A DNA stretch of 64,000 bases, taken from positions 186,001 to 250,000 of the forward strand of contig NZ_VCEI01000029.1 in assembly GCF_005860765.1 (NCBI RefSeq). Reading direction: 5' to 3'. The position numbers were made by a program, and so were the translations under genes. Source of the DNA: Dyadobacter sediminis. GTDB lineage: Bacteria; Bacteroidota; Bacteroidia; Cytophagales; Spirosomataceae. Within the stretch, counting starts at the first letter, position 1, and each line of letters starts with the position of its first letter. Shown piece after piece: positions 1 through 8,344 of the stretch. The notes under the pieces were generated by a model, which was not told the origin of the DNA, did not search any database, and worked only from the letters and a program-made list of their open reading frames with translations.

Positions 1-300
1 ACCATCCAAGTATGTTGACGCGTACCAGTTTGCTATTGTTGGAAATTCTCCCTCAGGTTTATTAACGTAGGGAATCGCTTTTTTTACCGGTGTTTCACAT
101 GCAGCTAATGACACTGCTGCCATTCCAAATCCAAGTACTTTAAGAAAATCACGTCTATGGGTACCAGATCCGTCAAGCAAACTTTCATATTGGGTTTGAG
201 CAGGAGCATCGCCGAATTCTGAACTTGCGTTTTTAATGAATGATTCGTCATTACGCAACTCCTCGAGTCCTCTCCAATATCTTTTATTAGTATTTTCCAT
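1..300 (-). CDS. actB: Alternative complex III subunit ActB, N-terminal part (cut by window edge)
   Basis: The reverse strand from 300 down to 1 is an open frame of 100 codons starting at an ATG (298-300) and running off the left edge. It begins MENTNKRYWRGLEEL and carries a Tat-like signal (HRRDFLKVLGFG, about residues 48-59) followed by a hydrophobic stretch ending AAC. This matches the start of the molybdopterin-oxidoreductase-like iron-sulfur subunit of alternative complex III, a quinol-oxidising complex that passes electrons to cytochrome c or directly to an oxidase. The next gene upstream is the multiheme ActA, 48 bases away on the same strand, which supports the call. Only the targeting region is visible, so the FeS and Mo-like domains cannot be checked. 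Confidence 0.85.
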   Translation of the reverse strand, partial: MENTNKRYWRGLEELRNDESFIKNASSEFGDAPAQTQYESLLDGSGTHRRDFLKVLGFGMAAVSLAACETPVKKAIPYVNKPEGEFPTIANWYASTYLDG

Positions 301-348
301 AAAACTTTTCAATACAATGAGTTGTATTCGGGTATTAATATTTTCTGA

Positions 349-1659
349 TTAATAATGGCATTTAGAACACTCCAACCCACCTATATCCGCCACCTTAAGT
401 GCTTGCTTGCTTTCTCCTGAGTGCAGCTGTACCAATTTATCGTAATACTTGTTATCTTTTGTATTTACTTCAGTTTTACGGTGACAGTCAATACACCAGC
501 CCATTGTCAGTGAAGAGCGTTGTTGTATCACTTCCATTTTTTCAATTTCACCGTGGCAATTCTGACACTCCAGACCACCAACATTAACGTGTTGAGCGTG
601 GTTAAAATAAGCAAGATCCGGAAGATTGTGCACCCTTACCCATTCAATAGGCTGGTTGTTTTCAATAGAAGTATAAATTTTCTGGATTTCCGGAGATTCT
701 TTTTTAATGACTCCATGACAGTTCATACAAATATTTGCAGAAGGAATATGTGCAGACTTTCCTCTGTTTACACCTGTATGGCAGTAGTTACAATCTATTT
801 TATACTCACCTGCGTGTAGCTTATGTGAAAATGCAATTGGCTGTTTTGGAGCATAACCTTGCTGAACACCTACATTATAAGCGCCATCTATGGTAGCCTT
901 AAGTACAAGCAGTACAAAAATCCAGATTGTTGCAGATCTTATGGCAGGATCACCAGCTATTCCTTTGAGTGTATTGCCTAGTCTTGCTATAAAGTCTCCT
1001 TTGTTAACAGTATCTGTTTCAGTACCCACCGCCTTGGAAAGCAAGGATACAATTACAAGCAAAACTCCCAGAACCAGTAACATAACAATTACAAGAGCAG
1101 CCAGTACAAGTACAAATAAATCAGAAGGCCCACCACCCTGCGCAGAAGCAGTACCACCAGAAGCACCACCTCCTGTTGCTGGTGCAGCCGCCGCCGGTGC
1201 AGCAGTACCAGCCTTATCCACATAAGCAAATATTCCTTTTATATCATCATCTGATAAATTGGGAAAACTTGTCATTTGTGCTTTGGCATACTCATTGTAA
1301 ATTTTTACTGCATAAGGATCACCGGATGCAATTACAGCCTGAGAGTTGCGTACCCATTTTGACAACCAAGCAAAATCATGACGTGCACTTGCTCCTTTCA
1401 GACCAGGCCCTACAACCCGCTCTTCAGTTACAGCATGGCATTGCGCACAATTATTTTTAAACAAAGCTTCACCCTTTGCAGCATCGCCACCGCCTGCTCC
1501 TCCTGCCGGGGCTGCTCCGGCTGCCGCAGTACTATCTTGTGCATGCACCAAGACGGGTAAACTTAATAACATAGCTATTATTATAGCTACAAAAGTTTTT
1601 GAGTAATTTGAGAAGGAACAAAACGCAGCGTCCTTTCGAAATGGTATATACATAATCAA
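349..1659 (-). CDS. actA: ActA-like multiheme cytochrome c of alternative complex III, with N-terminal monoheme domain
   Basis: A 436-residue heme protein of the quinol-oxidising alternative complex III. It has a signal-like hydrophobic start (residues 22-40), a class I cytochrome c domain with CAQCH at 71-75 and a possible axial Met at 129, an Ala/Gly-rich linker (150-178), membrane segments near 181-206 and 243-258, and a C-terminal region with five CxxCH motifs (290, 311, 365, 389, 431). The last motif ends one residue before the stop. That is six heme sites. ActA alone normally binds five, so the monoheme unit appears fused to it. ActB follows directly, and a good Bacteroidetes-type promoter lies just upstream. 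Electron transfer from quinol towards oxidases is family knowledge. Confidence 0.9.
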   Translation of the reverse strand: MIMYIPFRKDAAFCSFSNYSKTFVAIIIAMLLSLPVLVHAQDSTAAAGAAPAGGAGGGDAAKGEALFKNNCAQCHAVTEERVVGPGLKGASARHDFAWLSKWVRNSQAVIASGDPYAVKIYNEYAKAQMTSFPNLSDDDIKGIFAYVDKAGTAAPAAAAPATGGGASGGTASAQGGGPSDLFVLVLAALVIVMLLVLGVLLVIVSLLSKAVGTETDTVNKGDFIARLGNTLKGIAGDPAIRSATIWIFVLLVLKATIDGAYNVGVQQGYAPKQPIAFSHKLHAGEYKIDCNYCHTGVNRGKSAHIPSANICMNCHGVIKKESPEIQKIYTSIENNQPIEWVRVHNLPDLAYFNHAQHVNVGGLECQNCHGEIEKMEVIQQRSSLTMGWCIDCHRKTEVNTKDNKYYDKLVQLHSGESKQALKVADIGGLECSKCHY

Positions 1660-1681
1660 CTATTCATTATTCTTCAACAGA

Positions 1682-1711
1682 CAAAACTAGCTTACGATTT
1701 TTTATCCACAA
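1682..1711 (-). promoter_or_regulatory. Predicted promoter of the actA-actB operon
   Basis: On the minus strand TAGTTTTG (1682-1689) fits the Bacteroidetes -7 box TAnnTTTG, with TTG at 1709-1711 after a 19-base spacer. Transcription would start near 1678, leaving a leader of about 20 bases. A second TAnnTTTG-like box overlaps the -33 element (1709-1716). Confidence 0.55.
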
Positions 1712-1825
1712 AAGTATTTTGGCACTATTTTGACCCTCCAACTTATTTATAATTTGTCTAATTTAGGAGCTTTGTGTTAAATTAACATGATCTATATTAA
1801 AGCCTTATAATCAAGTACTTAAAAG

Positions 1826-1876
1826 GAAAAATGCCATTTGTAAAACGTATAGACCGTTTTTAACAAATGGCATTTA
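1826..1876 (-). terminator. Rho-independent terminator after tRNA-Cys
   Basis: Nearly perfect inverted repeat of about 20 bp (arms around 1828-1847 and 1855-1875, one bulge, loop of about 7). On the minus strand the hairpin is followed by a T-rich tract, as expected downstream of the tRNA gene. Confidence 0.7.
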
Positions 1877-1924
1877 TATGCTACTTTATATACGTTACAA
1901 GTATAATAACATACCTGCTTTTTG

Positions 1925-1995
1925 AGGTTCCGAGCGGATTCGAACCGCTGTACGAGGTTTTGCAGACCTCTGCCTAGCCACTCGGCCACGGAACC
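1925..1995 (-). tRNA. tRNA-Cys (anticodon GCA)
   Basis: The reverse complement folds as a 71-base tRNA: acceptor GGTTCCG pairing with CGGAACC, an anticodon stem GAGGT/ACCTC with loop CTGCAAA giving anticodon GCA, a T loop TTCGAAT, and discriminator U, which is typical of tRNA-Cys. The CCA end is not encoded. It lies between rpsA and a strong terminator and has its own possible promoter at 2042-2049. Confidence 0.95.
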
Positions 1996-2000
1996 AGTTT

Positions 2001-2036
2001 GGATTAGCTGTTACCAGCAGTGATATCAGCTAATCC
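2001..2036 (-). other. Perfect hairpin between rpsA and tRNA-Cys
   Basis: Ten-base perfect inverted repeat (2001-2010 against 2027-2036) with a 16-base loop. No T tract follows on either strand, so it is not a classical terminator. It sits just before the mature tRNA 5' end and may form the 5' leader of the tRNA precursor or the processed 3' end of rpsA mRNA. Confidence 0.5.
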
Positions 2037-2041
2037 GGGTG

Positions 2042-2049
2042 CAAAAGTA
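2042..2049 (-). promoter_or_regulatory. Possible -7 box for tRNA-Cys
   Basis: TACTTTTG on the minus strand matches TAnnTTTG about 47 bases before the tRNA 5' end. No clear TTG is found at the right -33 distance, so support is partial. Confidence 0.35.
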
Positions 2050-2079
2050 TCAAAATTTTTCGCTACTCCGCACTTATAA

Positions 2080-3903
2080 TTATTTTTTTCCTTTCTTTTC
2101 GCTTTCTTCCATCTGTTCTTTCAAAGCAGACAATACGCTAAGGTCACCGAAAGTTGATTTTTCACCTTCCTTGCTGGAGCTTTCTGCTGGTGCAGCACTT
2201 TTTGCAGGAGCTGAAGCCTGCTTAGCTGGCTTATCTTCTTTCTTCTCCTCCGCTGCAGGTGCAGCTTTTACTTTGGAATGCGTAAGAACAATCTTTTTCT
2301 CATCTTTCAGGAATTCCAGAACGGTGAAGTCAAGGCTTTCACCTACTTCTGCAAATGTTCCGTCTTCTTTTGCAAGATTTTTGATTGCTGCTACACCTTC
2401 AATTCCGTATGGAAGTTCAAGTGTAGCAAATTTGTCGCCTTTTGCAACAATTGTGCTCTTATGAACAGATCCAACTTCAAAGATGGTTTCAAAAGTATCC
2501 CATGGATTTTCTTCCAGTTGTTTGTGACCTAGCGCAAGACGACGGTTTTCTGCGTCAAGTTCAAGAACGACAACTTCAAGTTCATCATTGACTTTTACAA
2601 AGTCTGAAGGATGTTTGATTTTCTTGGTCCATGAAAGGTCAGAAACGTGAACAAGGCCGTCTATACCTTCTTCAAGCTCGATGAACAAGCCGAAGTTTGT
2701 CAGATTACGAACAACACCTTTGTGACGCGTTCCGATTGCATATTTTTCTTTAAGCGAACCTTGTGTCCATGGATCTTCAGTCAGTTGTTTGATTCCAAGT
2801 GACATTTTGCGTTCCTGACGATCCAGTGTCAATACAACGGCACTGATTTCGTCATTTACGTTCATGAACTCCTGAGGATTGCGCAGGTGCTGAGACCATG
2901 ACATTTCCGAAACGTGGATCAAACCTTCAACACCTGGTTTGATTTCAAGGAATGCGCCGTAATCAGCAACATTAACGATACGTCCTGTAACTTTTGATCC
3001 AACCTGAATTTCTTCATCCAAAGAATCCCAAGGATGTGACTGAAGTTGTTTAAGACCTAGTGAAATACGTTTTTTCTCTTCATCAAAGTCAAGAACAACT
3101 ACGTTCAGTTTCTGATCCAGTGCCAGAAGGTCAGACGGGTGATTGATACGTCCCCATGAAATATCTGTAATGTGCAGCAGACCGTCAACACCACCAAGGT
3201 CGATGAACACACCGAAGTTGGTCATGTTCTTGATCACACCTTCCAGAACCTGGCCTTTTTCAAGATTGTTCAGGATTTGCTGACGTTGTGCTTCAAGATC
3301 TTTTTCAATCAGTATTTTGTGAGATACAACTACGTTATCATTCGCATAATTGATCTTAACCACTTTAACCTCCATGCGCTTTCCGACAAAAATATCGAAA
3401 TCACGGATTGGCTTCACATCGATCTGTGAACCTGGCAAGAAAGCTTCAATGCCGAATATATCAACGATAAGACCACCTTTGGTTCTTCTTTTCACATTTG
3501 CATCAATAACCACATCCTCGTCAAATGACTTCTGGATATTATCCCATGCAGTTATTACTTTCGCCTTTTTGCGTGAAAGTACAAGCTGACCTTGTGCGTC
3601 TTCCTGGTTTTCTACGTAAACTTCTACTTCATCACCGATTTTCATTCCGGGCAAATCACGGAATTCGTTGGATGATACAATTCCATCAGATTTGAAACCG
3701 ATGTTAAGGATCACTTCACGATCCGTAATACCAACTACAACACCTTTTACTACTTCTTTTTCCTGAACCGGAGAAAGCGTAGTTTCGTACATTTGTTCCA
3801 GACGGTCACGATCAGCGTTTGAATAACCTGTACCAAAACCTTTGTCTGCTGCTTTATCCCAATCGAAATCAGGAATTGGTTGATTTTGTATTTCCTTAGA
3901 CAT
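2080..3903 (-). CDS. rpsA: 30S ribosomal protein S1
   Basis: A 607-residue protein made of six S1 RNA-binding repeats (roughly residues 50-120, 138-205, 218-290, 305-375, 390-463 and 480-540). The later repeats carry the typical GxFxxL...GLxHxS pattern (for example [19 protein letters not shown]). It helps the 30S subunit bind mRNA, which matters in Bacteroidetes, where Shine-Dalgarno sequences are weak. The last 60 residues are a low-complexity Ala/Lys/Glu tail ending SEKKGKK. It is longer than the 557-residue E. coli protein mainly because of this tail and the N-terminal segment. It has a separate promoter and leader. Confidence 0.96.
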   Translation of the reverse strand: MSKEIQNQPIPDFDWDKAADKGFGTGYSNADRDRLEQMYETTLSPVQEKEVVKGVVVGITDREVILNIGFKSDGIVSSNEFRDLPGMKIGDEVEVYVENQEDAQGQLVLSRKKAKVITAWDNIQKSFDEDVVIDANVKRRTKGGLIVDIFGIEAFLPGSQIDVKPIRDFDIFVGKRMEVKVVKINYANDNVVVSHKILIEKDLEAQRQQILNNLEKGQVLEGVIKNMTNFGVFIDLGGVDGLLHITDISWGRINHPSDLLALDQKLNVVVLDFDEEKKRISLGLKQLQSHPWDSLDEEIQVGSKVTGRIVNVADYGAFLEIKPGVEGLIHVSEMSWSQHLRNPQEFMNVNDEISAVVLTLDRQERKMSLGIKQLTEDPWTQGSLKEKYAIGTRHKGVVRNLTNFGLFIELEEGIDGLVHVSDLSWTKKIKHPSDFVKVNDELEVVVLELDAENRRLALGHKQLEENPWDTFETIFEVGSVHKSTIVAKGDKFATLELPYGIEGVAAIKNLAKEDGTFAEVGESLDFTVLEFLKDEKKIVLTHSKVKAAPAAEEKKEDKPAKQASAPAKSAAPAESSSKEGEKSTFGDLSVLSALKEQMEESEKKGKK

Positions 3904-3992
3904 AAATAGGAATTATTGCTCTTTATACATCAGCTCCCGAGCTAAATAGCTGAAAATTAGTTAAAAAAGTTTTTTTTTGAAAAATCAGAGCG

Positions 3993-4000
3993 CAAAGGTA
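3993..4000 (-). promoter_or_regulatory. -7 box of the rpsA promoter
   Basis: TACCTTTG on the minus strand is a perfect TAnnTTTG match 90 bases before the rpsA ATG, predicting a leader of about 85 bases. No TTG stands at the best -33 spacing. The leader contains a run of A/T and short inverted repeats (around 3930-3952) that might serve autoregulation. Confidence 0.5.
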
Positions 4001-4093
4001 CAATTTTTCCCAAATATTTTCGATAGGGAAAACATAAATTATGCAGAAAAGCAAAGCATTCGGATGAATGCTGCATGAAGGAAGCAAAGATAA

Positions 4094-4630
4094 TCAGTAA
4101 GTTCTTTCTTTTACGCCCAGGTAAGGCAGCCATTCGTCATCTGCCAAACCGGAGAAGTCCCGGATAAACATCAGAAAAGAAGGGCGGAAAGGACGTTGGC
4201 GAAGCGGCATGCCCATTTCTTCCGGCGTATGATCGCCTTTTCTGGAATTGCAGCGTTTACAGGCTGTTGCAAGATTATCCCACGTTGTTTTACCGCCTCT
4301 CGATTTGGGAATTACATGATCCAGCGTCAGGTTATCGTGCGTTCCGCAATACTGACAGCGGTTGCCGTCCCGTTTGAAAAGGTTCTGCCGCGTCATCACA
4401 ACTCCTCTGTACGGAATGTGAATGTAACGGTTAAGGCGGATAACGACCGGCATCGGATACTGGTCCTTAACAGTTCTCAAATATTGCTTCTGAGATTCGG
4501 CGAGCATTTCAGCCTTGTTCATGTAGACTAAAAGAAACGCCTTCGGAACTGTGCAAATACTTAACGCACTATAATCTTGATTAAGAACCAGTACTTTACC
4601 CATGAGCCCTTTAGGTGTTAATTCTGACAA
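4094..4630 (-). CDS. HNH endonuclease family protein
   Basis: A 178-residue protein whose centre is a zinc-containing HNH nuclease fold: CQYC at 92-95, LDHVIPKSRGG at 103-113 with the metal-site Asp104-His105, the Asn in WDNL (119), and CKRCN at 124-128. The N-terminal 80 residues (VLVLNQDYSAL..., VVIRLNRYI) are typical of the small stand-alone HNH proteins common in Bacteroidetes and cyanobacteria, whose cellular role is not established. No intron, phage or restriction genes are nearby. It sits 73 bases downstream-of-start from smpB in an apparent housekeeping context, possibly transcribed separately. Nuclease activity is inferred from the motif. Confidence 0.88.
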   Translation of the reverse strand: MSELTPKGLMGKVLVLNQDYSALSICTVPKAFLLVYMNKAEMLAESQKQYLRTVKDQYPMPVVIRLNRYIHIPYRGVVMTRQNLFKRDGNRCQYCGTHDNLTLDHVIPKSRGGKTTWDNLATACKRCNSRKGDHTPEEMGMPLRQRPFRPSFLMFIRDFSGLADDEWLPYLGVKERTY

Positions 4631-4703
4631 TATAAGAATTTTTCAGCATAAAAAACGCTCCAGAAATTCTATTATTATCAATAAACATCAGGCAATCTGC
4701 ACC

Positions 4704-5162
4704 TTAGTAGCCTATACGCTCATTCTCGCGCTTTATGTCTTTTTCCTTGATAGAATCCCTTTTATCATAAAGCTTTTTCCCTTTTGCCAAGGCAATATGC
4801 AATTTTGCAAAACCGCGTTCACTGGTAAACAGTCTTACAGGAATTATGGTCAAACCCTGATCTTTGAGATTTTCTGTCAATTTCTTTTTTTCCCGCTTGG
4901 TAATTAGCAGCTTCCGATCGCGCATCGGATCGTGATTATAATGCGTTCCTTCCGTGTAGGGCGAGATATGCAGGCTCCGTATAAAAAGCTCTCCGTCCAT
5001 AAATAGACAGTAAGCATCCTGAAAGTTTACTTTTCCCTGCCGTATGGATTTGATCTCGGTTCCGGTCAGCGCCATGCCAGCGGTAAATTCTTCAAGGAAA
5101 AAATATTCGAATGAAGCACGTCTGTTACGTATATCTACTTTTTTTACTATTTTTTCCGACAT
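4704..5162 (-). CDS. smpB: SsrA-binding protein SmpB
   Basis: A 152-residue protein that binds tmRNA and brings it to stalled ribosomes for trans-translation. The sequence has the family pattern: NRRASFEYFFLEEF near the N-terminus, LTGTEIKSIRQGKVNFQDAY, HISPYTEGTHYNHDP, and the basic tail KKLYDKRDSIKEKDIKREN. I choose the internal ATG at 5160-5162 (MSEKIVKK). The in-frame ATG at 5183 would lie only about four bases from the start of transcription predicted by the promoter at 5191-5221. No tmRNA gene was found in the window. Confidence 0.94.
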   Translation of the reverse strand: MSEKIVKKVDIRNRRASFEYFFLEEFTAGMALTGTEIKSIRQGKVNFQDAYCLFMDGELFIRSLHISPYTEGTHYNHDPMRDRKLLITKREKKKLTENLKDQGLTIIPVRLFTSERGFAKLHIALAKGKKLYDKRDSIKEKDIKRENERIGY

Positions 5163-5190
5163 ATTAGATTCTTTATTAGCCAAAGAGGCG

Positions 5191-5221
5191 CAAAATTAAC
5201 TTTTTGCTAAAACTATACCAA
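5191..5221 (-). promoter_or_regulatory. Predicted smpB promoter
   Basis: Minus strand TTG (5219-5221), a 20-base spacer and TAATTTTG (5191-5198) form a full Bacteroidetes promoter match. The start of transcription near 5187 favours the downstream smpB start at 5162. The box overlaps the region upstream of the divergent gene at 5225. Confidence 0.6.
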
Positions 5222-5224
5222 CAG

Positions 5225-5701
5225 ATGAGATTTACACATAGCCGTCCTTTAAAGAACCTTGTCTTGCCGGCAATATTTTGTATGCTTGCTGTACATGTTG
5301 TAAAAGCGCAGGAGAACGAAAACGTGCGCAAGGCCGTAGATCTTTTGTTTGATGGAATGAGAACAGGCGATTCCACATTACTGCGAAAAGTTTTTAATCC
5401 TAATTCCTCACTGACTTCTTTTTCCAGAAATGAAAAAGATTCCGTTATCATTCACAAAAGTGATGCAGAGAGTTTTATTAAAGCAGCAGGAAAGCCGCAC
5501 AAGGAAAAATGGGATGAAAGAATTTATGATGTGAAAATACTTATTGATGATATGATGGCCACTGTTTGGGCACCGTACAAATTTTATCTGGGCGATACAT
5601 TTTCACATTGCGGTGTCAATGTATTTTCCATGATCAAGACTGCAAGCGGCTGGAAAATTTATGAAATAAAGGATACTCGCCGCAAAACAGAATGTCTCTG
5701 A
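5225..5701 (+). CDS. Secreted NTF2-like protein (SnoaL/DUF4440-type fold)
   Basis: About 158 residues, starting MRFTHSRPLKNL, with a clear signal peptide (LVLPAIFCMLAVHVVKAQ, cleavage likely after KAQ). The mature part fits a small NTF2-like cone: helix NVRKAVDLLFDGMRTGDSTLLRKVF, then strands with MATVWAPYKFYLGDTFSHCGVNVFSM and a final KTASGWKIYEIKDTRRK. The TVWAPYxFYxxxxxxHCG pattern recurs in Bacteroidetes proteins labelled nuclear transport factor 2 family. Such folds bind small ligands or act as enzymes, so no substrate can be named. The ATG at 5225 is preferred over an in-frame TTG at 5204 because it gives a compact signal peptide. It converges with the radical SAM gene. Confidence 0.75.
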   Translation: MRFTHSRPLKNLVLPAIFCMLAVHVVKAQENENVRKAVDLLFDGMRTGDSTLLRKVFNPNSSLTSFSRNEKDSVIIHKSDAESFIKAAGKPHKEKWDERIYDVKILIDDMMATVWAPYKFYLGDTFSHCGVNVFSMIKTASGWKIYEIKDTRRKTECL

Positions 5702-6679
5702 TCAAAATTTTACCATTTGCTTCCACGTGCCTTTGATACGGTTGTATTTGATTGTGCTTGGCAGTGCTTTCCACCAGTATTTGTTCATTTCCACAGCAAA
5801 GGACGGCTGCATGTAACAATTGATTGCACAGCCTTCACAAGCTGGCAGCTTGCCTTCCAGCGCCACCAGTTTTTGCACTTCGTCGGAATGGTACAGATCA
5901 AAAAGTTTTCCTTCAATGGCAAAGTCTTTTAATCCCAAATGGTAGCATGGCAGAACAAGCTTGTTTTCAGGAGAAATTACAATCGTTGTGCTTGCTGCCT
6001 TGCAAACCGGATCAGCAACTTTATTTCCGCCGTCAAGCCGCAACTGGATAAATGCTTCGTTGAGGTAAACATTTTTCTGCTTTCCCCACCATTTCAGTTC
6101 GTTCAGTGCTTCGGGAGAAAGACTGGAACCTACGTTATTGTATTCAAAAACAGGATTCAGAATCAAGATCAGGTTATTCGGCAGACAAACCTCTTCCCAC
6201 ATCTGACGTATTTTATGGACGTTGTCTTCAAATACGGTAAAAATAATGTCCGGCCTTTCGCCAAGTGCCTTGGCAACGGCAATGGATTCCATTACTTTAT
6301 CAAAACATTTGACATTTCTTGACTTGTCATGCTCCTCGCGATCCGGAGAATCCAGAGAGAAATGGAGCATATCAACAAGCCCTTTCAGCTTTTCCGCATA
6401 TTTTGGATAAAGCAGGCCGTTACTCGTAACGGTCGTTATCATGCCCTGTGACTTTGCTTCTTTCAGCAGTAAATCCAGTTGCCGGTGAAGCAAAGGCTCT
6501 CCGCCTGTAAAATCAATAACCTTTACACCGAGCTTTTTGAGGTCCCGGATATTTTCTCTCAGATTTTCAACGGTAATGTAAGGCGAAGGTTTTTCCCATA
6601 TGTCACAGAAACTACATGATGCATTGCAGCGGTAGGTCACATAGTAATTGCAAAGGACAGGATGAGAAATCAAACGCAT
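5702..6679 (-). CDS. Radical SAM protein with SPASM-like C-terminal cysteines
   Basis: A 325-residue radical SAM enzyme. The 4Fe-4S/SAM site is CNASCSFC (Cys18, Cys22, Cys25), followed by FTGGEP at 57-62. The C-terminal part has Cys226, Cys245, Cys281, Cys284 and Cys288 (ACEGCAINC), which could hold an auxiliary cluster as in SPASM/twitch enzymes. It starts two bases after accD ends on the same strand, so the pair is likely co-transcribed, though their functions have no obvious link. Substrate unknown: these families modify peptides, cofactors or sugars. No precursor peptide or partner is seen next to it. Confidence 0.88.
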   Translation of the reverse strand: MRLISHPVLCNYYVTYRCNASCSFCDIWEKPSPYITVENLRENIRDLKKLGVKVIDFTGGEPLLHRQLDLLLKEAKSQGMITTVTSNGLLYPKYAEKLKGLVDMLHFSLDSPDREEHDKSRNVKCFDKVMESIAVAKALGERPDIIFTVFEDNVHKIRQMWEEVCLPNNLILILNPVFEYNNVGSSLSPEALNELKWWGKQKNVYLNEAFIQLRLDGGNKVADPVCKAASTTIVISPENKLVLPCYHLGLKDFAIEGKLFDLYHSDEVQKLVALEGKLPACEGCAINCYMQPSFAVEMNKYWWKALPSTIKYNRIKGTWKQMVKF

Positions 6680-6680
6680 A

Positions 6681-7523
6681 TCAACGTAGCATGGTAAGCA
6701 GGCTTGTTAGTTTATCCTTCAGATCTTTCCTGTCAACAATGAAGTCCAGAAATCCGTGCTCCAGAACGAACTCGGCACTCTGAAATCCTTTCGGAAGATC
6801 TTTGCCGATTGTTTCGCGGATCACACGCGGTCCTGCAAATCCGATCAATGCTTCCGGCTCGGAAATATTGAAGTCACCCAGCATTGCATAAGAAGCAGTT
6901 ACACCTCCGGTTGTCGGATCGGTAAGTAAAGAAATATATGGAAGTTTTGCTTCGGATAATTGTGCAAGCCTCGCAGAAGTTTTAGCCATTTGCATCAGTG
7001 AAAATCCGGCTTCCATCATACGCGCCCCGCCTGATTTGGAAATCATCAGAAACGGAAGTTTGTTTTCCAGTGCATATGTAATGGCGCGTGCTATTTTTTC
7101 ACCAACAACTGAACCCATTGATCCGCCAATGAAATTGAAATCCATACATGCGATCACAATTTCCAGATCGTTCATTTTCCCATAAGCCGAGCGTACAGCA
7201 TCTTTCAAGCCTGTTTTCTGCATCGTTGACTTGATCCGGTCCGGATACGCTTTTGTATCGACAAACTGAAGCGGATCTGCGGAAGTCAGATTTTCATCCA
7301 GCTCGGTGAATTGATTTTCATCAAACAAAATGCTGAAATATACTTCCGATCCTACCTTTTCGTGATAGTTGCAATGCGGACAAGTAAAAGCATTTTGCTT
7401 ATGTTCTCTGGTTGGTGTAATTTTTTTGCAATTGGGACATTGATACCATAAACCATCAGGCGCTTCGCGCTTCATTTCTGTTGGTGTATTAATGCCTTTC
7501 TCTTTCCGAATAAACCAGGACAT
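6681..7523 (-). CDS. accD: Acetyl-CoA carboxylase carboxyltransferase subunit beta
   Basis: A 280-residue subunit of the enzyme that transfers CO2 from carboxybiotin to acetyl-CoA to make malonyl-CoA, the first step of fatty acid synthesis. The N-terminal zinc ribbon has Cys29, Cys32, Cys48 and Cys51 (CPNC...CPHC). The crotonase-like core contains [12 protein letters not shown] and [10 protein letters not shown], and a late [12 protein letters not shown] motif, all typical of AccD. Length fits the family. accA, accB and accC are not in the window. A TAnnTTTG box lies about 76 bases upstream. Confidence 0.95.
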   Translation of the reverse strand: MSWFIRKEKGINTPTEMKREAPDGLWYQCPNCKKITPTREHKQNAFTCPHCNYHEKVGSEVYFSILFDENQFTELDENLTSADPLQFVDTKAYPDRIKSTMQKTGLKDAVRSAYGKMNDLEIVIACMDFNFIGGSMGSVVGEKIARAITYALENKLPFLMISKSGGARMMEAGFSLMQMAKTSARLAQLSEAKLPYISLLTDPTTGGVTASYAMLGDFNISEPEALIGFAGPRVIRETIGKDLPKGFQSAEFVLEHGFLDFIVDRKDLKDKLTSLLTMLR

Positions 7524-7598
7524 ATTATTCTGTGGGTTAATACTAATAAAAGCTTGAAAATTAAGCCGTTAATATATTTTCATAATGAATAAGAACCT

Positions 7599-7606
7599 CA
7601 AATATA
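7599..7606 (-). promoter_or_regulatory. -7 box upstream of accD
   Basis: TATATTTG on the minus strand is a perfect TAnnTTTG match. No TTG is seen at the optimal -33 spacing. It would give a leader of about 70 bases for the accD-radical SAM transcript. Confidence 0.4.
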
Positions 7607-7771
7607 ACAATAATTGTTCGCTAAAGTGAAAGCACGACAATTATCGTTCATGTTATCTACTTCCATTTTTGTAGCATCCGGCTTTGTTTGAACAAATTTG
7701 GTCATAAATTGTTACTGAAACATAACTACTCACCCGGATAAACTATACCTGCTTTTACCAATAGCCTAGAA

Positions 7772-8314
7772 ATGACTTTACCAACTTCTCCAATTGTGAT
7801 TATTGTCGGGACAAACAGACCGAATTCCATGTCGCGAAAAATTGCCGAGTATTATCAGGACATTCTGAATCAGCTTCATGCGCCCAGCATAATTCTGGAT
7901 CTTGTTAATCTTCCGCATGATTTTACCGTTTCCGCATTGTATGAGAATTCAGGAAAAAATGAAGAATTCAACAGCTTGAAATCACTTCTGGAGCAAACAG
8001 ACAAATTCGTTTTTATTGTTCCGGAATATAACGGATCCTATCCGGGTGTGTTAAAAGCATTTATAGACGGGCTTCCTTATCCAAACAGTTTTTCAAACAA
8101 GAAAGCGGCGTTGGTCGGATTGTCTTCCAACATGCAAGGTGCTGCAATTGCCATGAGCCATTTAAACGATGTATTCAGCTATTTGGGCATGAATACGTTA
8201 GCGATGAGGGTGAAACTTGCACAAATTCGTAATCATTACAGTGACAAGGTTATTTCCAATGCATTATATAAAGAACTGCTGGAAATTCAGGCCGGACAAC
8301 TAATTCATTTCTAA
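7772..8314 (+). CDS. NADPH-dependent FMN reductase family protein
   Basis: A 180-residue flavodoxin-like reductase. The phosphate-binding loop of FMN is GTNRPNSMSRKIA (about 13-25) and the isoalloxazine-contacting segment is PEYNGSYPGVLKAFID (about 89-104), followed by KKAALVGLSS. This is the NADPH-dependent FMN/quinone/azo reductase family (Pfam FMN_red). Natural substrates are usually unknown. It is a lone plus-strand gene between accD and the ftsZ operon, ending at a terminator shared with ftsZ. Confidence 0.9.
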   Translation: MTLPTSPIVIIVGTNRPNSMSRKIAEYYQDILNQLHAPSIILDLVNLPHDFTVSALYENSGKNEEFNSLKSLLEQTDKFVFIVPEYNGSYPGVLKAFIDGLPYPNSFSNKKAALVGLSSNMQGAAIAMSHLNDVFSYLGMNTLAMRVKLAQIRNHYSDKVISNALYKELLEIQAGQLIHF

Positions 8315-8318
8315 AACA

Positions 8319-8344
8319 AAAGAGAGCGCATTGCGCTCTCTTTA
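8319..8344. terminator. Bidirectional terminator between FMN reductase and ftsZ
   Basis: Perfect 9-10 bp GC-rich stem (AGAGAGCGC against GCGCTCTCT, 3-base loop) flanked by A and T runs, placed exactly between two converging genes. Confidence 0.85.

Noticed and set aside
4094..4630. HNH gene as part of a mobile intron or restriction system
   Set aside because: No methylase, intron, recombinase or direct repeats nearby; context is housekeeping and the protein is the stand-alone type.
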